Assembly (NCBI GenBank): GCA_020832545.1
Contig: JAFIEK010000008.1
Coordinates: 62,001 to 126,000 of the forward strand
DNA: 64,000 nt
DNA from: Pararhodobacter sp.
GTDB taxonomy: Bacteria > Pseudomonadota > Alphaproteobacteria > Rhodobacterales > Rhodobacteraceae
Direction of reading: 5' to 3'
Of this stretch, positions 44,568 through 53,165 are shown one piece after another (within the stretch, counting starts at the first letter, position 1; each line of letters starts with the position of its first letter). Under the pieces are notes generated by a model. The model was given only the letters and a program-made list of their open reading frames with translations. It was not told where the DNA came from and did not search any database. Position numbers and translations under genes: made by a program.

Positions 44568-45620
44568 ATGGGCAGGTTACCGGGGTTTCGCGGCGTCTAC
44601 GCTGTGGCGTGGTCACAGACCGAGTTGGGCGACGAACGCGCGCTGCCGCCTGAGTTCATGAGCATTGGCATGACCTGGTCCTGGCACGGGCGGGCCTGGC
44701 GGCTGGATAATGCCACCGAAATGCTCTGGCTGGACCGCCCGGTGCAACCCGCCGATCCGCGCGGGCGTGCGCGCAGCCGCCTGAGGCGTCTGGCGCTGGC
44801 CCCTGCCCCGCCCCACATCGCCGAGCCGCAGCCCGATGCGCTTGACGATCTGCCGTCAGACAGCTTTACCCTGACCGACGCTCATCGGCTTTACCATGCC
44901 CGCATCCTGCGCCAGCCGGGCCGCCTGCTGGCCATATTCGATCCGTTGATGCCGCCGCCCGGACGCGTGCTCTGGGTGAGTGCGCTCAACCTTCGCCCCG
45001 GCCCTCCGCGCTCTCGCGCCGGGGTGATCTGCTTCTTTCCCGGCACCCGCATCGACACGCCCAATGGGCCGCGCCCGGTGGAACAGCTGGAACCGGGCGC
45101 GCTGGTGTCCACGCGCGACAACGGGGCACAGCCGGTGGTGTGGCGCGAGGCAACACAGTTGACGGGGGCAGAACTGTATCTGCACCCTCATCTGCGCCCG
45201 ATCCGGGTCTGCAGCGGCGCGCTGGGGGGCGAACGCCCGGATGCCGATCTTCTGGTTTCACCCGGCCACCGGCTGCTTCTGCGCGGCAACAGCGCTGTGT
45301 TTGGCACACCCGAAGTTCTGGTCGCCGCCGCGGATCTGGAAGACGGGCGTATGATCCGGCGTGATTTCAGCCTGGGTGCAGTGACCTATGTGCATCTGAT
45401 GTTCGCCCGCCACGAGATCATTACCGCCAATGGATTGCCCTGCGAAAGTTTTCATCCGGCCCTTGCCGGGCACGACGTGCTGAAATGGCACGCCCGCGCG
45501 ATCGAACGGGCATCCCCCGGTCTGGTGACTGACCCTGCGCGTTTGGGCCCCGTGGCCCGGCGCTGTCTTGACACCGCCGAAGCCCGGATCTTGCTGCACG
45601 AGAGCGGCCGGACACCCTGA
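44568..45620 (+). CDS. Hint (hedgehog/intein)-domain protein
   Basis: A 350-residue protein with a C-terminal Hint_2-type domain. Block A starts at Cys155 (VICFFPGTRIDTPNGPRPVE), block B has LVSPGHRLLLRG with His234, and the domain closes with HEIITANGLPCESFHPA near 282-297. Hint domains cut the peptide bond before their first Cys, so self-cleavage could release the first 154 residues. That segment has no family I recognise. There is no signal peptide. Similar proteins are multiplied in Rhodobacterales, often with calcium-binding repeats, but none is seen here. Confidence 0.82.
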   Translation: MGRLPGFRGVYAVAWSQTELGDERALPPEFMSIGMTWSWHGRAWRLDNATEMLWLDRPVQPADPRGRARSRLRRLALAPAPPHIAEPQPDALDDLPSDSFTLTDAHRLYHARILRQPGRLLAIFDPLMPPPGRVLWVSALNLRPGPPRSRAGVICFFPGTRIDTPNGPRPVEQLEPGALVSTRDNGAQPVVWREATQLTGAELYLHPHLRPIRVCSGALGGERPDADLLVSPGHRLLLRGNSAVFGTPEVLVAAADLEDGRMIRRDFSLGAVTYVHLMFARHEIITANGLPCESFHPALAGHDVLKWHARAIERASPGLVTDPARLGPVARRCLDTAEARILLHESGRTP

Positions 45621-45651
45621 CCCCCGACCGTACCACCTGCGGCACCGTCGG

Positions 45652-45706
45652 AATCGGGGGTTTCACACCCCCGGACCCCCGTGGCGTATTGTTGGCAAGA
45701 TGAAAG
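45652..45706 (-). repeat. Dispersed intergenic repeat, reverse orientation
   Basis: Read on the minus strand it gives CTTTCATCTTGCCAACAATA, CGCCACGGGGG and a CGGGGGTG-TGAAA-CACCCCCG-like stem. It lies between the Hint gene and the rpsD promoter. It is the only clear copy in this orientation. Confidence 0.75.
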
Positions 45707-45743
45707 GGACGGCAGAATGAAGAAGCGGGCGCGCGGGTTGCGG

Positions 45744-45771
45744 TTGACTCTGCTGACGGCTGGCGTATAAG
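45744..45771 (+). promoter_or_regulatory. Strong promoter of rpsD
   Basis: TTGACT (45744-45749) and TATAAG (45766-45771) with a 16-bp spacer make one of the best sigma-70-like promoters in the window. A start near 45778 would give a leader of about 220 nt before the rpsD ATG. Confidence 0.7.
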
Positions 45772-45779
45772 CCGCCCGT

Positions 45780-45803
45780 CCCGGGTGCACGCCCGGGGCT
45801 TTT
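45780..45803 (+). terminator. Attenuator-like hairpin at the start of the rpsD leader
   Basis: CCCGGG and CCCGGG (self-complementary) around TGCACG form a 6-bp stem followed by GGCTTTTC. It begins only a few bases after the predicted transcription start, so it could be a stabilising 5' hairpin or an attenuator rather than a terminator of an earlier gene. Confidence 0.45.
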
Positions 45804-45814
45804 CATTGGTGTTG

Positions 45815-45902
45815 GTGGACCCCGCAAGGGGAAGCCTGTCGCCGGGGTAACCCGGAAAGGACAACGCCCTTCTGTCCCGCCTTGGCCGGGACCGGAGTCC
45901 AC
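45815..45902 (+). promoter_or_regulatory. Predicted multibranched RNA structure in the rpsD leader
   Basis: GTGGAC (45815-45820) pairs with GTCCAC (45897-45902) and encloses three hairpins: CCC-GCAA-GGG (45821-45830), CCGGG-GTAA-CCCGG (45842-45855), and GTCCCG with CGGGAC (45874-45879 and 45887-45892). Two loops are GNRA tetraloops. GGAC at 45859-45862 could also pair with GTCC at 45874-45877, giving an alternative fold. Ribosomal protein S4 represses its own synthesis through leader RNA in other bacteria, so this may be an S4-binding autoregulatory element. That role is inferred from position and fold only. Confidence 0.55.
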
Positions 45903-45925
45903 AGGAGAACGGCGCGTCGCAGGGC

Positions 45926-45965
45926 GATCCGAGACCCGAAAAGTGGGAGCCGGTTTTCGGGTAAG
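45926..45965 (+). repeat. CCCGAAAA / TTTTCGGG palindromic element
   Basis: CCCGAAAA (45935-45942) and TTTTCGGG (45954-45961) flank GTGGGAGCCGG. Elements with AAAAGTGGG...CCGGTTTTCGG are widely scattered in alphaproteobacterial intergenic regions. Here it lies just before the rpsD ribosome binding site. Confidence 0.6.
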
Positions 45966-45997
45966 TCGAGGACGAATACAATAGAAGGAGATCAGCG

Positions 45998-46618
45998 ATG
46001 ACCAAACGCACCGCTGCCAAGTACAAGCTCGACCGCCGCATGGGCGAAAACATCTGGGGCCGCGCCAAATCGCCGGTGAACCGCCGCGAATACGGCCCCG
46101 GCCAGCACGGCCAGCGCCGCAAGCAGAAGCTGTCGGATTTCGGCACCCAGCTGCGCGCCAAGCAGAAGCTGAAGGGTTACTACGGTGACCTGACCGAGAA
46201 GCAGTTCAAGCGCATTTACGCCGAAGCCGCCCGCGTCAAGGGTGACACCGGCGAGAACCTTGTGGGTCTGCTGGAGCGCCGCCTGGACGCGGTCATCTAC
46301 CGCGCCAAGTTCGTGCCCACCATTTTCGCCGCCCGCCAGTTCGTCAACCACGGCCATATCACCGTCAACGGTGGCCGGGTGAACATCGCCTCGTACCGTG
46401 TCAAGGAAGGCGATGTGATCGCCGTGCGCGACCGCTCGAAGCAACTGGCGATCGTGCTGGAATCGGTTGGCCTGACAGAACGTGATGTGCCCGATTATAT
46501 CGACGTTGATCACTCCAAACTGACCGCGACCTATGTGCGCACGCCGTCGCTGGCGGATGTGCCCTATGCGGTTCAGATGGAACCCAACCTCGTTGTCGAA
46601 TATTACGCCAAGAACTGA
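45998..46618 (+). CDS. rpsD: 30S ribosomal protein S4
   Basis: S4 is a primary 16S rRNA-binding protein that nucleates 30S assembly and contributes to decoding fidelity. The 206-residue protein has the N-terminal [15 protein letters not shown], the S4 domain around 95-155 ([33 protein letters not shown]), and ends VEYYAKN. The N-terminus has no cysteine zinc finger. An AAGGAG site lies 8 bases before the ATG. It stands alone, outside the alpha operon, with its own promoter and leader. Confidence 0.98.
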   Translation: MTKRTAAKYKLDRRMGENIWGRAKSPVNRREYGPGQHGQRRKQKLSDFGTQLRAKQKLKGYYGDLTEKQFKRIYAEAARVKGDTGENLVGLLERRLDAVIYRAKFVPTIFAARQFVNHGHITVNGGRVNIASYRVKEGDVIAVRDRSKQLAIVLESVGLTERDVPDYIDVDHSKLTATYVRTPSLADVPYAVQMEPNLVVEYYAKN

Positions 46619-46653
46619 TCCGGCCCTGGCCTGACGGTTTCTTGCACGATTGC

Positions 46654-46686
46654 GGGCCGCGCCGGGGAAACCCGGGCGGCCCTTTT
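46654..46686 (+). terminator. Intrinsic terminator of rpsD
   Basis: GGGCCGCGCCGGG and CCCGGGCGGCCC form a GC-rich stem with one bulge and a GAAA loop, followed by TTTTC. It lies 36 bp after the rpsD stop. Confidence 0.88.
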
Positions 46687-46755
46687 CTTATGTTCCGGCC
46701 CCAGCGGGCGCGGCTTTTTTACGAAAACGGGCCCGGCGCGGGCCAAGGAGGGACC

Positions 46756-47859
46756 ATGAGCGACGTTATCCGCCCCCAGCCGGGTATTATGGAGATCGCG
46801 CTTTATGAAGGTGGCAAGGCCAAGCTAGAGGGCCATGCCGAAGTGCTGAAACTCAGCTCGAACGAGAACCCGCTGGGCGCCGGCCCCGCCGCACTGGATG
46901 CGTTGCGCGCGCTGGTCAGCGGCAATGGCGGCGCCGAGCTGCACCGCTACCCTTCGACCGACCACGCCGGGCTGCGCGCCGCCATTGCCGAGGTGCATGG
47001 CCTGGACCCGGCGCGGGTGATCTGCGGAGTCGGCTCGGACGAGGTGATCGCCCTTCTTTGCCAAGCCTATGCCGGGCCGGGGGATGAGGTGCTCTACAGC
47101 GAATACGGGTTCCTGATGTACAAGATCTCGGCGCTGGCTGCCGGGGCCACGCCCGTCATCGCCCCGGAAGATGAGCGCCACACCGATGTCGATGCCCTGC
47201 TGGCAAATTCTACCGAGCGCACGCGCCTGGTGTTCGTCGCCAACCCCAACAACCCAACCGGCACCATGATCCCGATGTCCGAGATCGAGCGGCTGGCCGA
47301 GGGGCTGCCGGAACAGGCGCTGCTGGTGCTCGATGGCGCCTATGCCGAGTATATCGAGGAGTTCGATGGCGGGCTGGCACTGGTGGAGGCGCGCGAAAAC
47401 GTGGTGATGACGCGCACCATGTCAAAGATCTACGGGCTGGGCGGGCTGCGCGTGGGCTGGGGCTACGGACCGAAATCTGTGATCGACGTTCTGAACCGGG
47501 TGCGCGGGCCGTTCAACCTGTCGGCGATGCAGCAGGATATCGCCAGCGCTGCGCTGAGCGATCAGGGCCATGTCGCGCGTTCGCGCGCCGCGAATGCTGA
47601 GGCCCGGCGCTGGCTGACCGATGCCCTGCGCGAAGCGGGTGTAGGCGTCGATGAGAGCTTTGGCAATTTCGTGTTGGCACGTTTCGACAGCCCGGAAACC
47701 GCAGATACGGTGGATGGTGCGCTGCAGGCTGACGGTATTCTGGTGCGCAAGATGGGTGGCTATGGCATGCCTCATGCACTGCGCATCACCGTTGGCACCA
47801 TGCCTGATTGTCGGCGACTGGCCACAGTCATCGCCCGCGCTCTGGGATCAGACGCATGA
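46756..47859 (+). CDS. hisC: Histidinol-phosphate aminotransferase
   Basis: HisC transfers an amino group from glutamate to imidazole acetol phosphate in histidine synthesis; in this setting it may also serve tyrosine or phenylalanine. The 367-residue fold-type I PLP enzyme has LSSNENPLG (about 33), [14 protein letters not shown] (about 160-173), DGAYAEY (about 195) and the PLP lysine in [18 protein letters not shown] (about 219-236). A GGAGGGACC site precedes the ATG. It overlaps the prephenate dehydrogenase gene by 4 bp, which suggests use in aromatic amino acid synthesis. Confidence 0.93.
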   Translation: MSDVIRPQPGIMEIALYEGGKAKLEGHAEVLKLSSNENPLGAGPAALDALRALVSGNGGAELHRYPSTDHAGLRAAIAEVHGLDPARVICGVGSDEVIALLCQAYAGPGDEVLYSEYGFLMYKISALAAGATPVIAPEDERHTDVDALLANSTERTRLVFVANPNNPTGTMIPMSEIERLAEGLPEQALLVLDGAYAEYIEEFDGGLALVEARENVVMTRTMSKIYGLGGLRVGWGYGPKSVIDVLNRVRGPFNLSAMQQDIASAALSDQGHVARSRAANAEARRWLTDALREAGVGVDESFGNFVLARFDSPETADTVDGALQADGILVRKMGGYGMPHALRITVGTMPDCRRLATVIARALGSDA

Positions 47860-48773
47860 GCCGGATCTACAACAAGGTCGCACTGATCGGACTGGGGCTG
47901 ATCGCCGGGTCAATGGCGCATGCGATGCGCAGGCATGGGCTGGCGGGCACGATCACCGGCTATGCGCGCAGCGCTGAGACACGCGCGGCGGCGCGTGACA
48001 TCGGGCTGGTAGACCAAGTTTGCGACAGTTCCGCCGAGGCTGTGATCGATGCCGATCTGGTGGTGCTGGCCGTGCCGGTGGGCGCGATGGGCGCTGTCGC
48101 GCGCGAGATCGCACCGCATCTGAAGCCCGGCTGCACACTCACTGATGTCGGCTCGGTCAAGCAGGCGGTGATCGAGGCCGTGGCACCGCATCTGCCGAAC
48201 AGTGTGCATTTCATCCCCGGCCACCCGCTGGCCGGAACCGAGCATTCAGGCCCCTATTCGGGCTTTGCCACTCTCTTTGAGAACCGCTGGTGGCTGATCA
48301 CGCCGCAGCCCGATGCTGACGCTGAAGCCGTGACAAAGCTGCGCGCCTTGTGCGAGGGGATGGGCGCGAATGTTGATGAAATGGACGCCGCGCATCACGA
48401 CCTTGTGCTGGCCGTTGTCTCGCATACCCCGCACCTGATCGCCTATACAATGGTGGGCGTGGCGGACCATCTGCGCCGCGTGTCGCAGTCTGAGGTGATC
48501 AAGTATTCGGCTTCAGGCTTTCGGGATTTCACACGGATTGCGGCGTCGGATCCGACGATGTGGCGCGATGTGTTCCTGACCAACAAAGAGGCCACGCTGG
48601 ATATTCTGGGCCGGTTCACCGAGGAATTGTTCATGTTGCAGCGCGCGATACGGATGGAGGATGGCGAGCAGTTGTTCGACTATTTCACCCGCACCCGCGC
48701 AATCCGGCGCGGGATTATCGAAGCGGGGCAGGATACCGATGCGCCCGATTTCGGGCGCTCAAAGGTAACCTGA
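47856..48773 (+). CDS. Prephenate/arogenate (cyclohexadienyl) dehydrogenase
   Basis: This enzyme oxidatively decarboxylates prephenate or arogenate toward tyrosine with NAD(P). The 305-residue protein has the Rossmann loop [17 protein letters not shown] (about 8-24), [10 protein letters not shown] (about 98), and [16 protein letters not shown] (about 117-132), which holds catalytic-site residues of the TyrA family. ATG 47856 overlaps the hisC stop (ATGA). No chorismate mutase or ACT domain is fused. Confidence 0.93.
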   Translation: MSRIYNKVALIGLGLIAGSMAHAMRRHGLAGTITGYARSAETRAAARDIGLVDQVCDSSAEAVIDADLVVLAVPVGAMGAVAREIAPHLKPGCTLTDVGSVKQAVIEAVAPHLPNSVHFIPGHPLAGTEHSGPYSGFATLFENRWWLITPQPDADAEAVTKLRALCEGMGANVDEMDAAHHDLVLAVVSHTPHLIAYTMVGVADHLRRVSQSEVIKYSASGFRDFTRIAASDPTMWRDVFLTNKEATLDILGRFTEELFMLQRAIRMEDGEQLFDYFTRTRAIRRGIIEAGQDTDAPDFGRSKVT

Positions 48774-48774
48774 G

Positions 48775-49908
48775 GTGGCGGCAAGGTGGATCGTGCTGGT
48801 GTCTTTCGCGCTGGTTCTGCAAGCATCAGCCGTCGGCGCACAGGCACCCGAGCGCTCTCCGCTGCCGATGCCGCGACCGGCGGTAGGTGCCGCGCCCACC
48901 TCTGACGAACCCGCGCAAGCCCCACCCGGCCAGGTTGCCGGGCTGGGCATTGACCCCACCGGCGCGATGTTGCGCGCGCCGCCACCGGCACCGCGTCAGG
49001 AGTTCGACAGCGTTCAACTGCCTGAAAGCATGGTCCCCAGCCGCCCCGAAACGGCAGTGAGTCGTGCCGAGCCTCCCGCTTCATCCACGCAAGCCACGCC
49101 AGAGCAGATCCGGCCTGAGCCACGCCCGCCCGGCCTGCCCGCCGCGCCGCCAAGCACCGCCTTCGCCCGCAACGGTCAGGGGGTGGAGCTGCCGCCGGCA
49201 CCACTGACCCGGGCGGAGCTGGAAGCGGCGCAAAACATCAGCCCGCATGCCCCCGCCGCCAGTCTGCGCCCGCTGCGGCGCAGTCCCGCCGCCTTTGCCC
49301 GCCACACCGAAGCCATCCGCCGGACTGAGCGGACCCCGACTACGGTGGCCGCAGGCGGAAGCAGCGGCACGGGCCGGGTGACGGGCGGATTGTGCGGAGT
49401 CAGCACGCTGGAGGGGCGACGCCTGCCGCAGATCACCTCGCGCGTGCAGGGTTGCGGCGTGGCCGAGCCGGTCAGCGTGACCGCCGTGGCGGGGATTCGT
49501 CTGTCACATCCCGCAACACTGGATTGCGACACCGCCCGCGCCTTTGACCAGTGGGTGCGACAGATCATGCAGCCCGCGATGGGGCGCACCGGTGGCGGGG
49601 TCGCGCAGATCAGGGTGGCCGCGCATTACTCCTGCCGTCCCCGCAACAACCGCCCCGGCGCGCGGGTTTCTGAACATGGCCGCGGGCGGGCGATCGACGT
49701 GTCCGGCTTTCGTCTGGCCGATGGGCAGACCGTCTCGGTGCTGACCGATTGGCGGCGCGGACCCCATCGCAATGCTTTGCGTCAGATGCATGCGAATGCC
49801 TGCGGCATCTTCCGTACCACGCTGGGCCCCGGATCGGACGGGCACCATGAAGACCATTTCCACTATGACATGGCCCAGCGGCGCAACAACAGCACCTATT
49901 GCCGGTGA
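48775..49908 (+). CDS. Exported extensin-like protein with M15-type zinc motif
   Basis: A 377-residue secreted protein. A signal peptide (about 1-22, ending AVGAQ) is followed by a long Pro/Ala-rich disordered region (about 23-200). The C-terminal extensin-like domain (about 205-377) has four or more Cys, SEHGRGRAIDVSGF (about 299) and HHEDHFHYD (about 358). HxxxxxxD and HxH are the zinc ligands of M15 peptidases, so a peptidoglycan peptidase or binding role is plausible. Translation starts at GTG 48775, directly after the dehydrogenase stop. Plant extensin similarity is nominal. Confidence 0.85.
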   Translation: MAARWIVLVSFALVLQASAVGAQAPERSPLPMPRPAVGAAPTSDEPAQAPPGQVAGLGIDPTGAMLRAPPPAPRQEFDSVQLPESMVPSRPETAVSRAEPPASSTQATPEQIRPEPRPPGLPAAPPSTAFARNGQGVELPPAPLTRAELEAAQNISPHAPAASLRPLRRSPAAFARHTEAIRRTERTPTTVAAGGSSGTGRVTGGLCGVSTLEGRRLPQITSRVQGCGVAEPVSVTAVAGIRLSHPATLDCDTARAFDQWVRQIMQPAMGRTGGGVAQIRVAAHYSCRPRNNRPGARVSEHGRGRAIDVSGFRLADGQTVSVLTDWRRGPHRNALRQMHANACGIFRTTLGPGSDGHHEDHFHYDMAQRRNNSTYCR

Positions 49909-49909
49909 A

Positions 49910-50989
49910 TTACCGGTTCAGTATGGCGAGAATCTCGTCGCGGTGCTGATCACGGGCCGGGATTTCAGCCAACGGCGCGGCGCGGCCATCAAAGCGCGGT
50001 GCGGGCGCGGGCTGCAGTATATCCCCCCCGGCCCAACTGCCGCGCGCGGCCAGATGCGGGTCAGCCCCAGCCTCAGCCGGGGTCAGCACCGGGGCTACAC
50101 AGGCGTCTGACCCGGCAAACAGAGCCGCCCAGTGATCACGCGGATGGGCAGCAAAGATCGCCTCCAGCCGTGCGGCAAGTGCGCTCCACAAGGCGGGGTC
50201 ATATTGGCGGGTGAAATCAGGATCGCCTTCCAGCCCCAGCAGGCGCAGGAATGCTGCGTAGAACTTTGGCTCAAGGCATTGCACCGATAGCCAGCCTCCG
50301 TCCGCACATGCGTAGCAGCGCGACCAATGCGCCCCGTCGAGCAGGCTCTGCCCGCGCTCGGTGCGAAACATCCCGCCGGGCATCATCGAGGCAATCAGCG
50401 CCATCATGTGCGCCGAGCCGTCAACGATCGCTGCATCCACCACGGTGCCCTGCCCTGTGCGCCCGGCACGCAACAACCCCGCCAGCATGCCCGCCAACAG
50501 ATACATCGCCCCGCCGCCGATATCCCCCACCAGCGTCGGTGGGGTCTGCGGTGGTTGGCCGGGGGGCGAGGCATACCAAAGCGCGCCCGACAGTGCGATA
50601 TAGTTCAGGTCATGCCCGGCCTCCTGGGCGCGCGGGCCGCTTTGCCCCCAACCCGTCATGCGCCCGTAAACCAGTTGCGGGCGGATCGCGTGACATACAT
50701 CCGGCCCCAGCCCAAGACGCTCCATCACGCCGGGGCGCATCCCCTCGATCAACCCGTCAGCCGTGGCGATCAGCGCCTTGACGGTGGCCAGATCATCACC
50801 TGATTTCAGGTCCAGCGCGATAGTGCGCTTGCCACGGTCCATGAGGTTCGGCCCGGACATACCCGGCAGCGACGGCCCCTCGGGGCGTTGGATGCAGATC
50901 ACATCGGCCCCCATATCCGCCAGCCACATCGCAGCAAAGGGCCCCGGCCCGATCCCCTCGATCTCGATAATCCGCAACCCTTCCAGCAC
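49910..50989 (-). CDS. Alpha-methylacyl-CoA racemase (CaiB/BaiF family)
   Basis: A family III CoA-transferase-fold protein of about 359 residues, most like alpha-methylacyl-CoA racemase, which inverts the 2-methyl centre of branched acyl-CoAs before beta-oxidation. Features are LRIIEIEGIGPGPFAAMWLA at the start, LDLKSG (about 55), GHDLNYIALSGAL (about 121), and VGDIGGGAMYLLAGM (about 150). The His and Asp in the last two correspond to the racemase catalytic pair. GTG 50989 is preferred: GGGGAA lies 6 bases upstream and it starts just after the GDPD stop. ATG 51007 is an alternative overlapping that gene. Confidence 0.85.
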   Translation of the reverse strand: MLEGLRIIEIEGIGPGPFAAMWLADMGADVICIQRPEGPSLPGMSGPNLMDRGKRTIALDLKSGDDLATVKALIATADGLIEGMRPGVMERLGLGPDVCHAIRPQLVYGRMTGWGQSGPRAQEAGHDLNYIALSGALWYASPPGQPPQTPPTLVGDIGGGAMYLLAGMLAGLLRAGRTGQGTVVDAAIVDGSAHMMALIASMMPGGMFRTERGQSLLDGAHWSRCYACADGGWLSVQCLEPKFYAAFLRLLGLEGDPDFTRQYDPALWSALAARLEAIFAAHPRDHWAALFAGSDACVAPVLTPAEAGADPHLAARGSWAGGDILQPAPAPRFDGRAAPLAEIPARDQHRDEILAILNR

Positions 50990-50991
50990 GT

Positions 50992-51756
50992 TCAGTTCCC
51001 CGTCCATTCGCCACGATCTTCCAATATCTGCCGCAGCAACGTGGGGCAATCGGTCATGATCGCGTCCACACCCATATCCAGCAGCCGGACCATGGCATCG
51101 GCTTCGTTCACGGTCCAGACCTGCACGACAATCTCTGCACGATGCGCCGCGCGCACGAAACGTGGTGTCACAACCGGAATGCCTTTGTAGACCTCGGGCA
51201 CCTGCACCACAGGAAAGCGCCCCAACGGCGCCGGCAGTCCCCAGCCACGCAGCCACAAACAGGCGACCGGAACATGCGCGGGTGACCAGCACAGCCCCTC
51301 GCCCAGCAATGCCCTCAGCTGCGCCGTGCGAACCTGACGGAATGAACCCACAGCGATTCGCTCCAGCACGCCCATGCGCCGGATCAGCGCGGCCAGCGGT
51401 GCCGCAACGGCATCGGACTTGGCCTCTATGTTGACATACAGCGCGGGAAATTCCTCGAACAGCGCCTCCAACCGGGGGATTTCAGCACCGCCCAGCGTGC
51501 GGATGGCGCGCAATTCAGCCCAATCGAGATCGGCGATGGCGCGCGGATCGCCCGTCATGCGCACCAATGTGGGGTCATGATGGATCACCACCACCCCGTC
51601 GCGGGTGGCGTGCACATCCAGTTCAACATGGGTGTATCCCAGTTCCACGGCATGAGCGAAGGCGGGCAGCGTGTTCTCTTCACGCTCCTGCGCGCCGCCG
51701 CGATGGGCGATAGCCGTGGGCGTAGGGTGATCAAGGAACGCAAAACGTCTGGCCAT
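50992..51756 (-). CDS. Glycerophosphodiester phosphodiesterase
   Basis: This enzyme cleaves glycerophosphodiesters to glycerol-3-phosphate and an alcohol. The 254-residue TIM-barrel protein shows the GDPD catalytic set: [17 protein letters not shown] (about 17-33, with His, Arg and Glu), [11 protein letters not shown] (about 44, metal ligands) and HHDPTL (about 58, second catalytic His). No signal peptide is visible, so it is probably cytoplasmic (UgpQ-like). It lies upstream of and almost touching the racemase gene and diverges from trpC. Confidence 0.91.
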   Translation of the reverse strand: MARRFAFLDHPTPTAIAHRGGAQEREENTLPAFAHAVELGYTHVELDVHATRDGVVVIHHDPTLVRMTGDPRAIADLDWAELRAIRTLGGAEIPRLEALFEEFPALYVNIEAKSDAVAAPLAALIRRMGVLERIAVGSFRQVRTAQLRALLGEGLCWSPAHVPVACLWLRGWGLPAPLGRFPVVQVPEVYKGIPVVTPRFVRAAHRAEIVVQVWTVNEADAMVRLLDMGVDAIMTDCPTLLRQILEDRGEWTGN

Positions 51757-51866
51757 GCCGTATCATGCGAATATCCGCCGCCCTGTCGAGTGGCTGGTTG
51801 TCACCTTGGGCGCTTCCATTTCGCGACGCTCCGCGCTACTCAGGTCGGGCAAGGAGGCTCTCGCAC

Positions 51867-52676
51867 ATGTCCACCATCCTCGACCGTATCAAGGCTTACA
51901 AGCTGGAAGAGATCGCCGCCGCCAAGGCCGCAATCCCGCTTGCCGATCTGGAGGGTCAGGCCCGCAACGCACCCACTGTGCGTGCTTTCAAGGATGCCTT
52001 GCACCAAGCTGCGCGCAACGGCTACGGGTTGATTGCCGAAATCAAGAAGGCCAGCCCCTCCAAGGGCCTGATCCGCGCAGATTTTGATCCACCCGCCCTG
52101 GCGCAGGCCTATTCCGCAGGCGGCGCAACCTGCCTTTCGGTGCTGACGGATGCGCCAAGCTTTCAAGGGGCAGACAGTTATCTGACGGACGCGCGCGCCG
52201 CAGTCACCCTGCCCGCGCTGCGCAAGGATTTCCTCTATGATCCGTGGCAGGTGATTCAGTCGCGTGCGCTGGGGGCGGACTGCATCCTGATCATCATGGC
52301 CTCGGTGTCAGACACTCAGGCCGCCGAACTGGAAGAGGCTGCGATAGGCTGGGGTATGGATGTCCTGATCGAGGTGCATGACCGCGCTGAACTGGACCGC
52401 GCGGTGCTTCTGAAATCCCCCATGATCGGCATCAACAACCGCAACCTGAATACATTCGAGGTGACGCTGGACACCACCCGGCAGCTGGCCCGCCTTGTGC
52501 CCGATGACCGGATGATCGTCTGTGAAAGCGGCCTGCACACGCCAGCTGATCTGGCCGATATGGCGATGTATGGCGCGCGCAGCTTTCTGATCGGCGAAAG
52601 CCTGATGCGGCAGGACGATGTCGCCACCGCCACCCGCACGCTGCTGGCCAACCCGCTCACTGCAGACGGGGCCTGA
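51867..52676 (+). CDS. trpC: Indole-3-glycerol phosphate synthase
   Basis: TrpC closes the indole ring in tryptophan synthesis. The 269-residue TIM-barrel enzyme has [15 protein letters not shown] (about 54-68), with the catalytic Lys, and [11 protein letters not shown] (about 92). [12 protein letters not shown] (about 115), [12 protein letters not shown] (about 189) and [11 protein letters not shown] (about 217) follow. AAGGAGG precedes the ATG at 51867. It starts the trpC-moaC-moeA run, a conserved order in Rhodobacterales. trpD and trpG are not in the window. Confidence 0.96.
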   Translation: MSTILDRIKAYKLEEIAAAKAAIPLADLEGQARNAPTVRAFKDALHQAARNGYGLIAEIKKASPSKGLIRADFDPPALAQAYSAGGATCLSVLTDAPSFQGADSYLTDARAAVTLPALRKDFLYDPWQVIQSRALGADCILIIMASVSDTQAAELEEAAIGWGMDVLIEVHDRAELDRAVLLKSPMIGINNRNLNTFEVTLDTTRQLARLVPDDRMIVCESGLHTPADLADMAMYGARSFLIGESLMRQDDVATATRTLLANPLTADGA

Positions 52677-52679
52677 CCC

Positions 52680-53165
52680 ATGCCGGATCTGACACATTTC
52701 GACGCCGAGGGCCGCGCGCAAATGGTCGATGTCGGCGCCAAGGCGGTGACGGCCCGTTCGGCCATTGCCTGCGGGCATGTCGTGATGAAGCCTGAGACGC
52801 TGGCCCATGTGATAAGCGGAACGGCGAAGAAGGGCGATGTTCTGGGCGTGGCGCGACTGGCCGGGATCATGGCCGCCAAGAAGTGCTCTGATCTCATCCC
52901 GCTCTGCCACCCGCTGCCGATTACCCATGTCTCGGTCGATCTGACGCCTGATCCGGCACTGCCCGGTGTGCGGATCACCGCCGAGGTGCGCACCACCGGC
53001 CAGACCGGGGTTGAGATGGAGGCGCTGACAGCCGCCTCGGTCGCAGCGCTGACCGTCTATGACATGCTCAAGGCGGTGGAGAAATCCATGGCCATCGGCG
53101 GGATTGAGGTCTTGCGCAAAGAGGGTGGCAAATCCGGCACCTATATCCGCGAGGATGAGACATGA
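52680..53165 (+). CDS. moaC: Cyclic pyranopterin monophosphate synthase
   Basis: MoaC converts the MoaA product to cyclic pyranopterin monophosphate in molybdenum cofactor synthesis. The 161-residue protein has [34 protein letters not shown] (about 71-84), and [19 protein letters not shown] (about 111-129), the main family signatures. It lies 3 bp after trpC and overlaps moeA by 4 bp. Confidence 0.96.
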   Translation: MPDLTHFDAEGRAQMVDVGAKAVTARSAIACGHVVMKPETLAHVISGTAKKGDVLGVARLAGIMAAKKCSDLIPLCHPLPITHVSVDLTPDPALPGVRITAEVRTTGQTGVEMEALTAASVAALTVYDMLKAVEKSMAIGGIEVLRKEGGKSGTYIREDET

